A DNA stretch of 64,000 nt from an uncultured Alphaproteobacteria bacterium. Its GTDB lineage: Bacteria > Pseudomonadota > Alphaproteobacteria > RF32 > CAG-239. The translations under genes were made by a program, and so were the position numbers. Location of the stretch: NCBI GenBank assembly GCA_910576955.1, contig CAJTJB010000004.1, positions 128,736 through 192,735 on the forward strand, in the 5' to 3' direction. Numbering within the stretch: position 1 is the first letter of the stretch; every line of letters begins with the position of its first letter. Below are positions 52,215-60,365 of this stretch, one piece after another. The notes under the pieces are model-generated. The model made no database searches. It was given only the letters and a program-made list of their open reading frames with translations, and had not been told where the DNA came from.

Positions 52215-52478
52215 GGGGTGTCAAGAGGGGGGGGAGGTTGAGATTGCCACGGCGCGTTGCGCCTCGCAATGACTCGCGAAAAAAGGAAGCCCTCGCAATG
52301 ACTCCGGAAAGAGGGGGCGCACCGTAATGACTATAAGGATTTGATGTTTTCCCCATCCCCCTTGCCCCTTCCTCCGGGGAAGGGGAGGTGCTTGGAGCGG
52401 GGAGATCCCTTGACTCGGGCTGCAAAGCAGGCAGCCCGAGAGGAATGACGCCCAACTTGTTGGGATAAAAAAGAGTGG
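52215..52478. repeat. Repeat cluster (families C, A, B)
   Basis: Family C at about 52236-52275 with tandem CTCGCAATGACT pieces, family A at about 52346-52390, family B at about 52400-52465 ending in CGCCCAACTTGTTGGG. Confidence 0.85.
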
Positions 52479-52494
52479 GGAGGATAAAAAAAGG

Positions 52495-53199
52495 TTAGTG
52501 GTCGGTGAGGATGTTGATGATGCCGTAGAGCGAGTTTAATTCCTGCTCGGTCAGGCTGGCGCGGGTGAAGATGTTATTGATGTTTATCAGCAGCGTTTTG
52601 GTGTGTTCCTCGTCTTTCAGGCGCGGGCTTTGTTTTATCTTCGCGTTTAACATCTCCAAAAACTTAAACAGCTTTTCCTTATCCGCAATCTCGCCGCCGT
52701 TGGTGATAAACCGGCTCGGGGCGGGGGATATCGTCGTTTTATAATATTCATAACCGATGACCAGCACCGCCTGCGCCAAATTCAGCGACGAATGCGCGGG
52801 GTTTAACGGTACTTCGATTATCTTGTCGGCAAGCGATATGTCTTCATTTTCCAGCCCCGTCCGCTCGCAGCCGAACATAAAGCCGGTGCGGAGGTTTTGC
52901 GGCAGATTTTGGGCGGCGTATTCCGCCGTTTGCACTTCTTTGACCTGATGGCGCGGGCGCGCTGTGGCGGCATATACCAACTCCAAATCCGCAAGGGCTG
53001 ATTTCGTATCCGCATAGATTTTCGCATTATGCAAAATTTCTTCGGAATTTGATGAGGCTCTTAACGCGGTTTCAGAGGTTGGGCTTTGCTCGGGCGCAAC
53101 GAGGCGCAGCTCTTCCAGACCGCAGTTTTTCATTGCGCGGGCCGCCATGCCGATGTTTTCGGCAAGCTGCGATTTGACCAAGATGACTGCCGGTTTCAT
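52495..53199 (-). CDS. trmJ: tRNA (cytidine/uridine-2'-O-)-methyltransferase TrmJ
   Basis: A SPOUT-fold methyltransferase that 2'-O-methylates position 32 of tRNAs. The 234-residue protein shows PAVILVKSQLAENIGMAARAMKNCGLEELRLV at the N-terminus, FMFGCERTGLENEDISLADKIIEVPLNPAHSSLNLAQAVLVIGYE with the knotted AdoMet-binding motifs 2 and 3, and a helical C-terminal extension (LTEQELNSLYGIINIL), all as in TrmJ rather than plain TrmH. AAGGAACATA precedes the ATG. The gene follows a 173-residue secreted protein gene by 19 bases, so they are probably one operon. Confidence 0.92.
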   Translation of the reverse strand: MKPAVILVKSQLAENIGMAARAMKNCGLEELRLVAPEQSPTSETALRASSNSEEILHNAKIYADTKSALADLELVYAATARPRHQVKEVQTAEYAAQNLPQNLRTGFMFGCERTGLENEDISLADKIIEVPLNPAHSSLNLAQAVLVIGYEYYKTTISPAPSRFITNGGEIADKEKLFKFLEMLNAKIKQSPRLKDEEHTKTLLININNIFTRASLTEQELNSLYGIINILTDH

Positions 53200-53218
53200 T
53201 ATGTTCCTTTCGTTATTT

Positions 53219-53740
53219 TTATTTCAGGCTTTTGCCGATGGCTTTTAAGTTTATGCCGGAGGCTTTTTCAAACTTTTTTATCATTCCGGTAGCGTTGATA
53301 TTAGGCAATTTTAAATTGTTTGTCAAGTTGCCGATGCCGAAAGACGGCAGAACTCCCGATTCTTCTTTTTCGGCTTGTTTTTGCGCCTGCTGCTTTTGCT
53401 CGGCGAGCTTGCGGCGGTTTTCAGCGGTGTTGGCTATCAGCGGCGTTTCTTTTTTCGGTTTGCCCGAAACGAGATTCTTAACCTTGCCCAACAGACTGTC
53501 GTCGCTCTCGTCGGCGGGGAGCTCGTCATCCTGTATATAAGCATGGGTGCGGTCTATTACCGTGGTTTCATCGGCTTCATAATGCTGCTCGGTGCCGGTT
53601 TTGCCCCGGCGCTGACGCCTCTCATAGACTTTGGCGACGTCTTCGGCGTCATTGGCGGTCAGCCACGGGTTGGCGCTCAATTGCGCGTATGCGGGGAGCG
53701 AGATTATGATGAGGGCGGCGGTGAGTATGGTTTTGCGCAT
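53219..53740 (-). CDS. Secreted or periplasmic protein of unknown function
   Basis: A 173-residue protein. Signal peptide MRKTILTAALIIISLPAYAQ with likely cleavage after AYA (residue 19). The mature protein is hydrophilic, with acidic (YIQDDELPADESDDSLLGKV) and Lys/Gln coiled-coil-like (NRRKLAEQKQQAQKQAEKEE) stretches, then a Gly/Asn-rich part with a helix near the end (MIKKFEKASGINLKAIGKSL). No domain recognised. The start follows GGAAGAACCA. It probably shares an mRNA with trmJ. Confidence 0.7.
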   Translation of the reverse strand: MRKTILTAALIIISLPAYAQLSANPWLTANDAEDVAKVYERRQRRGKTGTEQHYEADETTVIDRTHAYIQDDELPADESDDSLLGKVKNLVSGKPKKETPLIANTAENRRKLAEQKQQAQKQAEKEESGVLPSFGIGNLTNNLKLPNINATGMIKKFEKASGINLKAIGKSLK

Positions 53741-53814
53741 TGGTTCTTCCTTTCATTTAAGGAGTGTAGCATGGAATGATTAAATTATGCTTAATGCTCC
53801 GGTGGGGATGATAA

Positions 53815-54245
53815 GGATGAGTTTGTTTTCACCCTCTCCTGTCCTCTCCCCTCGAGGGAGAGGGACGCTTGAGGTGGGGAGGGGCAGGGACGCGGGAGAT
53901 CCCTTGACTCGGGCTGCAAAGCAGGCAGCCCGAGAGGGATGACGCCCAACTTGTTGGGATAAATAAAGAGGGGAGAAAATAAGGATTCAATGTTGTCCCC
54001 ATTCCCCTTACCCCTCTAGCTTCGTAAGTGTTGCGTTGTTCGCAACACTAACTTCGCTTCGGTCAAGCCAACTCTAAACTCCCTTTGTTGCTTTTACAAG
54101 CAAGTCGTTCGTTAAGAGTTGCTATTGCTCTCGGCAAAAACAGCACACCGTGTTGTTTTATCCTGCGAGCCCCCCGAGGGAAGGGGAGGTGTGTGCGGCT
54201 AGGGTTTCCCTCCCCCCTTGGCGGGGGAGGATAGGAGAGGGGGAG
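53815..54245. repeat. Repeat cluster (families A, B, F)
   Basis: Family A at about 53830-53880, family B at about 53897-53960, then family A with the long nested family F block at about 53995-54190 and an opposed A copy. Fills the gap of about 500 bases. Confidence 0.85.
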
Positions 54246-54251
54246 GTGTGC

Positions 54252-54401
54252 TTAAAGCTGGGAGGAGCGGAGGGCTTTTTTGAGCTCGGCGAGGGCGCGC
54301 GTGTCTTCGCGGTATTGGCGCGATAGGTAGTAGCCGTCGTCGGCAATCTCCCGCAGGCGCATTTGTTGTTTTAATTTCGTAATCTGTTGTTTGATGTTCA
54401 T
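54252..54401 (-). CDS. Small helical protein of 49 residues
   Basis: Reads MNIKQQITKLKQQMRLREIA, DDGYYLSRQYREDTRALAEL, KKALRSSQL, charged throughout and suited to an antiparallel coiled coil. AAAAGGAGAACGCC gives a strong ribosome binding site. No homologue recognised. It lies between repeats next to the prophage repressor. Confidence 0.6.
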   Translation of the reverse strand: MNIKQQITKLKQQMRLREIADDGYYLSRQYREDTRALAELKKALRSSQL

Positions 54402-54534
54402 TGGCGTTCTCCTTTTCCTATATTGCTTTTCGTAGATATAGGGTGCGGAGAGGGAATTGTGCAAGCGGGTGTGGCGTTTTTTATAATATGGTATATAGTT
54501 GGGGTGTGGATATGTTTTTTTTGGGGGGGAATGA

Positions 54535-54770
54535 TGAGGATGTGATGATTTCACCCTCTCCTGTCCTCACTTGCTCCGTAAGTGTTGCGTTGTTCGCAAC
54601 ACTAACTTCGCTTCGGTCAAGCCAACTCTAAACTCCCTTTGTTGCTTTTACAAGCAAGTCGTTCGTTAAGAGTTGCTATTGCTCTCGGCAAAAACAACAC
54701 ACCGTGTTGTTTTATCCTGCGAGCCCCCCGAGGGAAGGGGAGGTTGTGCGGGGAGGGGGAGGGCAGGGAC
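54535..54770. repeat. Family A with nested family F
   Basis: TTTCACCCTCTCCTGTCCTC is the left half of an A copy and CCCCCCGAGGGAAGGGGAGG the right half. Between them lies the family F block (TCCGTAAGTGTTGCGTTG to CCTGCGAG). Confidence 0.85.
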
Positions 54771-54775
54771 GTGGG

Positions 54776-55453
54776 TTAGAGGGGGTGGGCGGAGAGGCAG
54801 GTGACGGCGCGACCTAATATCTCGAGGTGCAGAAATTCCCGCTCCACATTTTCATAGTGCGGGTTGTCGTCCATTAAGATATACATATCCGTATAGACTT
54901 GCTGCACCCGCTTGAGCTGCGCTATGCCGTTGTGCATGATGACATACAGACCGTCGGTCTTAAACGTGGTGGAGGTGGTGTCGTATAATACCAAGCTGCC
55001 GTTCGGAAATGTGGGCTCCATATAGTCGCCGTCTATGCGAATCGCACGCAGGTTTTCCGGATTTGCCCCGCACCATGAGCCGAATTCTTTTTGGTTTAGG
55101 GATATCCTGCCGACTACCGTGTTGAAAAAATCAATTTTCGGGCGGGGGCTGTATATGTCTATCATTACATAATCGCAGCTCTTGCCCAGACAGGCTTTCG
55201 GATTGGTAATCAGCGGCTCGCGGACAAATTGGTTGATTAACTCGTCGTCTATCAGCTCCTTTTCATCTATGTTTAAAAATCGGCATACTTTTTTGCGGTC
55301 TATCTCGCTTAAGCGTTTCGGAAAGCCGTATTTGACATATTGCTGGATGTATGAGTCTTTGCGACCGATGTGCAGCGATACTTCGCGAAAGGTGTGGGCG
55401 CTGTTTAAGATGTGCTGTTCCAAGCGTTTGCGTATTATTTCGGTGTCTGCCAT
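54776..55453 (-). CDS. Prophage repressor of the LexA/CI type with the catalytic serine replaced by tyrosine
   Basis: A 225-residue protein. Residues about 5-60 form a helix-turn-helix (FREVSLHIGRKDSYIQQYVKYG). Residues about 108-222 are an S24 peptidase-type domain: IDGDYMEPTFPNGSLVLYDTTSTTFKTDGLYVI and AQLKRVQQVYTDMYILMDDNPHY. The active dyad in LexA is Ser119/Lys156. Here Lys181 is present and the residue 37 positions before it is Tyr144 (GDYM instead of GDSM), so self-cleavage should be lost. It is transcribed divergently from phage replication genes. The ATG follows AAAGGAGAACAACT. Confidence 0.88.
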   Translation of the reverse strand: MADTEIIRKRLEQHILNSAHTFREVSLHIGRKDSYIQQYVKYGFPKRLSEIDRKKVCRFLNIDEKELIDDELINQFVREPLITNPKACLGKSCDYVMIDIYSPRPKIDFFNTVVGRISLNQKEFGSWCGANPENLRAIRIDGDYMEPTFPNGSLVLYDTTSTTFKTDGLYVIMHNGIAQLKRVQQVYTDMYILMDDNPHYENVEREFLHLEILGRAVTCLSAHPL

Positions 55454-55476
55454 AGTTGTTCTCCTTTATGTTTTCA

Positions 55477-55505
55477 AGTATAACGATAAAAAAATATTTT
55501 AGCAA
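55477..55505 (-). promoter_or_regulatory. Repressor promoter with operator motif
   Basis: On the minus strand TTGCTA, 17 bases, TATACT. The motif TATAACGATAAA (55479-55490, plus strand) covers the -10 region. Confidence 0.7.
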
Positions 55506-55520
55506 GTGCACATTTTGATA

Positions 55521-55555
55521 TTGACATTATATTATTTTTCATATATAGCGACAAA
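55521..55555 (+). promoter_or_regulatory. Early promoter with operator motif
   Basis: TTGACA (55521-55526), 17 bases, TATAGC (55544-55549). TATAGCGACAAA (55544-55555) repeats the motif found in the repressor promoter (consensus TATARCGAYAAA). Confidence 0.7.
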
Positions 55556-55714
55556 TACGGGTTGTTACTGCAATCCGGGGACTACCGAGTGGACTTGCTT
55601 TTTTGTCGCTTGGTTTTTTTTTGGACTATCGGTACTTTGGCGGACTTTCGGACTTTGGTGGTTTTGCCGGCGGCAAAGCTTTCGGGTAATCATTTTTTAG
55701 AATATGGGGAGATT

Positions 55715-56743
55715 ATGGAGCAAATTATTTTAAGCGCTAATTTACGGTTTGTGACGGCGGGGCTTTCGGCAGTGCAAAGAGGCGAACTGCTGCAGGCGCT
55801 TTTGGACGGAAACGGCGAGGCGCTGGCTGCAGAGGCACAAAATATTTATCGCTATATTATGGCATTGCAAGAGGAAATGCTCGGCAAAAAGCAGCGTATG
55901 CGCGAGCTTTCCGCAAAGGGCGTGGCGGCACGGAAAAAGGCACAGAACACGGATATGGGGGAATGGTTTGATGAAACGCAACCGGCGGTGACCGACGGTC
56001 AACCGGCGGTTACGGACGGTGATAAAGAAAGAAAAGAAGCAAAAGAAAGTAATTATAATAAAATAAAAAAATTATTTATTTCTTCTTCGGAAAAGGAAAA
56101 CGCTGACAGGCGCGCTGAAAGTTTGAGGCGGAAAAAACGGGAAACTGCCGGTGGGGCGGCTTTGCGACCGGCGGCGCGGGCGGATGTGCCTTTTGTGCCG
56201 CCGCTTGTGGACGAGGTGCGTGCATTTGTGACGGCGGAGGGGCTTATGGTTGAGCCCGAAACGTTTGTTGATTTTTATGACTCGCACGGCTGGAAAGTGG
56301 GGACAACGGCGATTAAAAACTGGAAAGCGACAGTCAGACTTTGGCATCGGCGGGCTTGTTATACCTGCAATGATGGGGGGATAAGGATGAGTTGTTGTCC
56401 CCATCCCCCAGCCCCTTCCTCCGAGGGAAGGGGAGGTGGCAGCGCCACGGGGTGTGATGGGAGGAGGGATGGTATGTCTTCACCCCCACCCGTCCTCCCC
56501 CCTCAAGGGGGAGGTGGCAGCGCGGGCTGTGGTGAGGGGTTGGGGAGGAAACGGGAGGATGAAACCTATTGGCACGAGCTGATGGAAAAGGTGCGTGCCG
56601 TTGACTGCAGACCTCCGGATGAATGTAAACCGGAAACCGCAGACAATGTTCGTTACGGCGAGAGCTCTGCCCCGCCCGACGACGAACCCGAACTTTCGCC
56701 TTTCGCCCGCTTTATGCGGCGGATTGAAAACAATGACATGTGA
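55715..56743 (+). CDS. Phage replication-initiation-like protein with in-frame repeat insertion
   Basis: A 342-residue protein. The N-terminal 70 residues (VTAGLSAVQRGELLQALLDG) resemble the small domain found on phage replisome organisers. A linker with GQPAVTDGD repeats and a Lys/Ser-rich stretch follows, then VDEVRAFVTAEGLMVEPETFVDFYDSHGWKVGTTAIKNWKATVRLW, a conserved replication-protein module. Residues about 222-277 (MSCCPHPPAPSSEGRGGGSA and so on) come from two family A repeats. The end is acidic/Pro-rich. Start 55715 follows GGGGAGATT. The long leader from the early promoter has T-rich hairpins. Role in replication is inferred from module and context. Confidence 0.7.
   Translation: MEQIILSANLRFVTAGLSAVQRGELLQALLDGNGEALAAEAQNIYRYIMALQEEMLGKKQRMRELSAKGVAARKKAQNTDMGEWFDETQPAVTDGQPAVTDGDKERKEAKESNYNKIKKLFISSSEKENADRRAESLRRKKRETAGGAALRPAARADVPFVPPLVDEVRAFVTAEGLMVEPETFVDFYDSHGWKVGTTAIKNWKATVRLWHRRACYTCNDGGIRMSCCPHPPAPSSEGRGGGSATGCDGRRDGMSSPPPVLPPQGGGGSAGCGEGLGRKREDETYWHELMEKVRAVDCRPPDECKPETADNVRYGESSAPPDDEPELSPFARFMRRIENNDM
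56380..56535 (+). repeat. In-gene family A repeats of the replication gene
   Basis: CCATCCCCCAGCCCCTTCCT...GAGGGAAGGGGAGG and CACCCCCACCCGTCC...CTCAAGGGGGAGG, both followed by GGCAGCGC and in frame. Confidence 0.85.
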
Positions 56744-56764
56744 CATATTATCGGAGATAAGACT

Positions 56765-57250
56765 ATGAGCCAAAAAAGCGATTATTTTTTCGTGACCATT
56801 AAACAAGTTTTCCCTAACTTTGCCAAACCGTCTGATTTGGATGTCGAAATTTGGGAGGAAGTGTTGGAACCTTACAGCGTCGAAATTATACGCAAAGGGA
56901 TAAAATCTTACCGCAAAAACGTTGATAGCGGGTTTGCACCGACGCCGGCGAAGTTTCGCGAATATTTGTATGCGCCGGTGGTTAAAGATAAAAAACAACC
57001 TCCGGAACTGCCGCTTTCGCCCGAATCGTATCTGATGGAAACGGATATTAAAGCCGGACGTTGCAGGCACTTTTTTCCGACTTATGTGCGGGCGGTGGCG
57101 TATGTGCTTGATGTTAAAGTGCGCGAGGCGGTCGACCCCGAGGACTTTCCAAAGATGTCACGCGTGGCGCGCTATCGCTATGCCGTTGACAACGGTTTGT
57201 TTGCCGATTTTGAACAGACGCTGGATCACGTTTATAAAGCGGGGCGTTAA
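56765..57250 (+). CDS. Phage helicase-loader-like protein
   Basis: A 161-residue protein. QVFPNFAKPSDLDVEIWEEVLEPYSVEIIRKGIKSYRKNVDSGFAPTPAKFREYLY has the pattern of the phage helicase loader/inhibitor family (G39P/P-like): an N-terminal helical bundle in which a growth-tip Trp and a Pro-Thr-x-x-(K/E) helix start are conserved. The rest is helical and basic. It follows the replication protein gene by 21 bases and precedes the next gene by one base, so the three form an early operon controlled by the repressor. Helicase loading is inferred. Confidence 0.6.
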   Translation: MSQKSDYFFVTIKQVFPNFAKPSDLDVEIWEEVLEPYSVEIIRKGIKSYRKNVDSGFAPTPAKFREYLYAPVVKDKKQPPELPLSPESYLMETDIKAGRCRHFFPTYVRAVAYVLDVKVREAVDPEDFPKMSRVARYRYAVDNGLFADFEQTLDHVYKAGR

Positions 57251-57251
57251 T

Positions 57252-57686
57252 ATGGGCGGGCAAACGTTTCTTTTAAATAAATATTTTAATATCGGGTGGC
57301 TCACGCGGCGCTATTATGACGGCAAGCTTTATCATCAGCCGTTCAGCGCCGAAGACCGCCTGCTTGCCGGCGAGCGTCTGTATGCGGATTTTTTGGTATG
57401 GAACCGCCATTTCGGGGCGCTGCGCTGTGTCGATTTGCAAAAGCCCCGTGTGGATGGCGGGGGCGGGAGGGGCTTTGTGCCGCTTTCTGCCGAGGCGGAG
57501 CGTTTTCGGCGGGCGCTCCGGCTTATTTCCAAGCCCTCAATGCCGGTGGTGTATAAAATTGTGCTTGAAGAGTGCGAAATCAGACCGCCCGCCTCGATGT
57601 CTGCCCGGGAAAGGCTCTATTTCAACGACGAGATTAAAGGGTTGTTGTGTCGGGGGCTCGACCAACTATGCCGGTTCTATGGGTAA
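57252..57686 (+). CDS. Unrecognised phage-associated protein
   Basis: A 144-residue protein with NKYFNIGWLTRRYYDGKLYHQPFSAEDRLLAGERLYADFLVW and, near the end, ISKPSMPVVYKIVLEECEIRPPASMSARERLYFNDEIKGLLCRGLDQLCRFYG. The second half looks like a conserved helical DNA-associated domain of the kind seen at the end of early operons (regulators of late genes occupy this place in many phages), but I cannot name a family. The start at 57252 lies one base after the previous stop. The operon ends here in a family D repeat, and no further phage genes follow. Confidence 0.55.
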   Translation: MGGQTFLLNKYFNIGWLTRRYYDGKLYHQPFSAEDRLLAGERLYADFLVWNRHFGALRCVDLQKPRVDGGGGRGFVPLSAEAERFRRALRLISKPSMPVVYKIVLEECEIRPPASMSARERLYFNDEIKGLLCRGLDQLCRFYG

Positions 57687-57692
57687 ATTTTG

Positions 57693-57808
57693 CGATTGAA
57701 CTCCTAAATGGAAGCCTGTCTTCAGTCGGGTCACGTACGTTTATGTACGCTCCCCTCCTTTGCAGGACATTTAGGGTTCACTCACTAAATTTCCCTCATA
57801 GCACCAGC
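57693..57808. repeat. Family D element
   Basis: CTCCTAAATGGAAGCCTG at the left and GGACATTTAGGGTTC at the right pair as CCTAAATG/CATTTAGG. The middle is ACGTACGTTTATGTACGCTC. Confidence 0.85.
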
Positions 57809-57849
57809 ATAGTTTCGGTACTGATAGGCGGGTTGTTAGGATGATGTGG

Positions 57850-58338
57850 TGTCACCCCCACCCGTCCTCCCCCCTCAAGGGGGAGGGGGGAGGTGCTTTA
57901 TAGGATTCCTCCCCCCCTGGGCGGGGGAGGATAGGAGAGGGGGAAGTTATTATGCTGATTGAGATTGCCACGTCGCTATGCTCCTCGCAATGACTCGCGA
58001 AAAAAGGAAGCCCGCGCAATGATTTGGGGAAAATGGTAAGGATGAGTTTGTTGTCCCCATCCCCCTTACCCCTCTAGCTTCGTAAGTGTTGCGTTGTTCG
58101 CAACACTAACTGCGCTTCGGTCAAGCCAACTCTAAATTCCCTTTGTTGCTTTTACAAGCAAGTCGTTCGTTAAGAGTTGCTATTGCTCTCGGCAAAAAAA
58201 AGCCCACTGGGCTCTTTTTGCTCTGCGAGCCCCCCGAGGGAAGGGGAGGAGTAAAACCGCGGGAGATCCCTTGACTCGGGCTGCAAAGCAGGCAGCCCGA
58301 GAGGGATGACGTTTAAAGGGGATGGGGGAGATTCAGAG
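57850..58338. repeat. Repeat cluster (families A, C, F, B)
   Basis: Opposed A copies at about 57853-57950, C at about 57957-58000, A with nested F at about 58050-58250, B at about 58260-58312 with the CTCGGGCTGC hairpin. No gene in the gap. Confidence 0.85.
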
Positions 58339-58345
58339 AGTGGGA

Positions 58346-60106
58346 TTAGCGGAGGGTGGATTGGAGTTTGGCGAGGGCGGTCGGGGTTAGGGTCAGGATG
58401 ATGTAGCCGTTATGTATCCAGATGCTTTCCGGCGCAGGGAATGCTTGGGCGCGCGTTAATATGTATTCGCGTATCTCCGGATTCGCCGCTGCCTCTTCCG
58501 CTGTTGCGTCCGCACTCAAAAAATCTGTCTGATAATAGAAATTATAGGCGTCTTTGGCTCGACCCGCGGGATAATATGATTTTTGCAGCAGGTTGCCGTT
58601 TGCAAGCTCGTTTGCGTTTGCCAGATAATATTTTTTCCGCAGGCTCATTTCGCCGATTTGCAACAGCTTGTATTGGCGGTTGATGTCAAACTCCGGCATC
58701 TTTTCAAGCCGCGTGATAATCCGCTCCGCAAGCTTTGTTTCCGCTTCCCAGCCGAATTTCCACACTTTTTGCGCGTATGCCACGCGGACAAAACTCATCA
58801 TTATTAAAAGCACACTCATAACATATGCGAATCGGCGTATATAATTCCCGCCGAGGCGAATAAGCGTTATGAACATCAGAGCGTAAACCAGCGGCAGACC
58901 GTAAAAATTCATTTGCACGGCGTAGGTGACGGCGTCTTCCGGATTCGTGCTGAAAAGCACTGACAGTTTGCTTGCTAATATAATAAAAGGAATTAAAGCG
59001 AGGCTTTTGGCTGCCGTTTTGCCGCTCGGGGCATTGAATATGACCGTGAAGACGGCGCTTATTGCCAGTATTAAGAATAATGCCTGATAACTCAAATCAA
59101 TAAATGGAAAAACTACGGCGAACTGGCTAACCGCGCTTTTAAACAAAAGCGGGAGGTTAAACCAGCACGCCGTTAGCGGAGCTGTCAGATTGAAAGGGCT
59201 CGCCAACACGCCGCTGTCTTTTAATAAAGACATGATGAGCAGATAGACCATCACTGCGGCGGTCAGATTTACCAAGCTTTGACGCACCCGTAAGAATGCG
59301 TCTTTCACGCTGATGTCAGCATAGGCGGTTTTTAAGAAAACCTTTCCCATGATGGCTACAGCAATGAAATTTATCGCCGGTAAATATGAACCCAAGACAA
59401 GCAGGGTCATCATTACTGATGTGAGATAATTTGCAAAGTTTCGGTTTTGGCTTTGGGTTTTTGTATCTGCAAGCAGGAGCGCGCCTAATGATATGGCGGG
59501 CAACCACAGGCTGCCTAACGCGTTTTTGGCGGAATAAAGCCAACTCAAGGTGTATGGTGTGACGGCTAAAATCAGTCCGGTTATGACGATGACCGCCGTC
59601 TTTTGCGGCAAGTTCCAATATATCGCCAGCAACACTCCGGCGAGGCTTAAGCCCAGAAACGCCCAGAGATTGTTAATGACGGGGAGGATTTTGCCGTTGA
59701 AAAGCAACTTTTGCAGCCAGAATGCGGAGAAACGTCCGTCTGACAGGCTTTCGTTCATATCAACAGAGGTGCGCACCGCTGCCCAATCTGTGCCGCCCCA
59801 CATGAAATTTACGGTGTGGAATAAAAAGGCGAGGTTTATCAGCCCGAAAAGAATCCAAAAGCTTTTGCGATATACGGCGGGGATGCTTTGGTATAAGCCG
59901 GCGATTTCATCCGCCCAGTCCAAATCGCAGCAGATGTGTCTTATTCGAGAAGAAATGGCGGGCAACAGCAAGGCATATGTGAACACGGCAGCCAACAGCC
60001 CGTATGCGGCGGCATCGGCAGCGGCGTGGCGGGCAAGCAGGAGAATCGCGGCGGTGATTAAACCGGCGATGGCTGCGGCTAGGATGTTAAATATCGGTCT
60101 GCTCAC
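58346..60106 (-). CDS. GtrII-like membrane glucosyltransferase
   Basis: The 586-residue integral membrane protein has about ten hydrophobic helices in its first 470 residues (for example NILAAAIAGLITAAILLLA, AFLGLSLAGVLLAIYW, VIVITGLILAVTPYTLSWLY), then a soluble C-terminal domain of about 120 residues. Early loops hold DWADEIAGLY and RTSVDMNESLSDGRFSAFWLQKLL, resembling the acidic and GR-containing loop of the GtrII family, which glucosylates O antigen from a lipid-linked donor on the periplasmic side. It stands alone. Start follows GGAGACAAAACGTG. The donor and target cannot be told, and GtrII identity is a motif-level call. Confidence 0.7.
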   Translation of the reverse strand: MSRPIFNILAAAIAGLITAAILLLARHAAADAAAYGLLAAVFTYALLLPAISSRIRHICCDLDWADEIAGLYQSIPAVYRKSFWILFGLINLAFLFHTVNFMWGGTDWAAVRTSVDMNESLSDGRFSAFWLQKLLFNGKILPVINNLWAFLGLSLAGVLLAIYWNLPQKTAVIVITGLILAVTPYTLSWLYSAKNALGSLWLPAISLGALLLADTKTQSQNRNFANYLTSVMMTLLVLGSYLPAINFIAVAIMGKVFLKTAYADISVKDAFLRVRQSLVNLTAAVMVYLLIMSLLKDSGVLASPFNLTAPLTACWFNLPLLFKSAVSQFAVVFPFIDLSYQALFLILAISAVFTVIFNAPSGKTAAKSLALIPFIILASKLSVLFSTNPEDAVTYAVQMNFYGLPLVYALMFITLIRLGGNYIRRFAYVMSVLLIMMSFVRVAYAQKVWKFGWEAETKLAERIITRLEKMPEFDINRQYKLLQIGEMSLRKKYYLANANELANGNLLQKSYYPAGRAKDAYNFYYQTDFLSADATAEEAAANPEIREYILTRAQAFPAPESIWIHNGYIILTLTPTALAKLQSTLR

Positions 60107-60199
60107 GTTTTGTCTCCGTTGTGGTTTCTTGGGCGAGTATATATAGGCTGCGGGGTGGTGTCAAGCGGGGATTTGGGGTTATGCACTTTGGGGAGGGAG

Positions 60200-60350
60200 G
60201 ATAAGGATGGATTGTTTTCCCCATCCCCCTTACCCCTTCCGCCACGGGAAGGGGAGGAGGTTTTAAGGATGGGGTGCTCTTGGAGGGGGAGATCCCTTGA
60301 CGGGGCGTTGCCCCGAGGGATGACGTTTAAAGAGAGGGGGAGGGGTGCTT
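60200..60350. repeat. Families A and B between lolA and the GtrII-like gene
   Basis: CCATCCCCCTTACCCCTTCC...GGGAAGGGGAGG, then family B at about 60288-60330 with inner hairpin CGGGGC GTT GCCCCG. Confidence 0.8.
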
Positions 60351-60365
60351 GGAGTGGGAGAGGGA

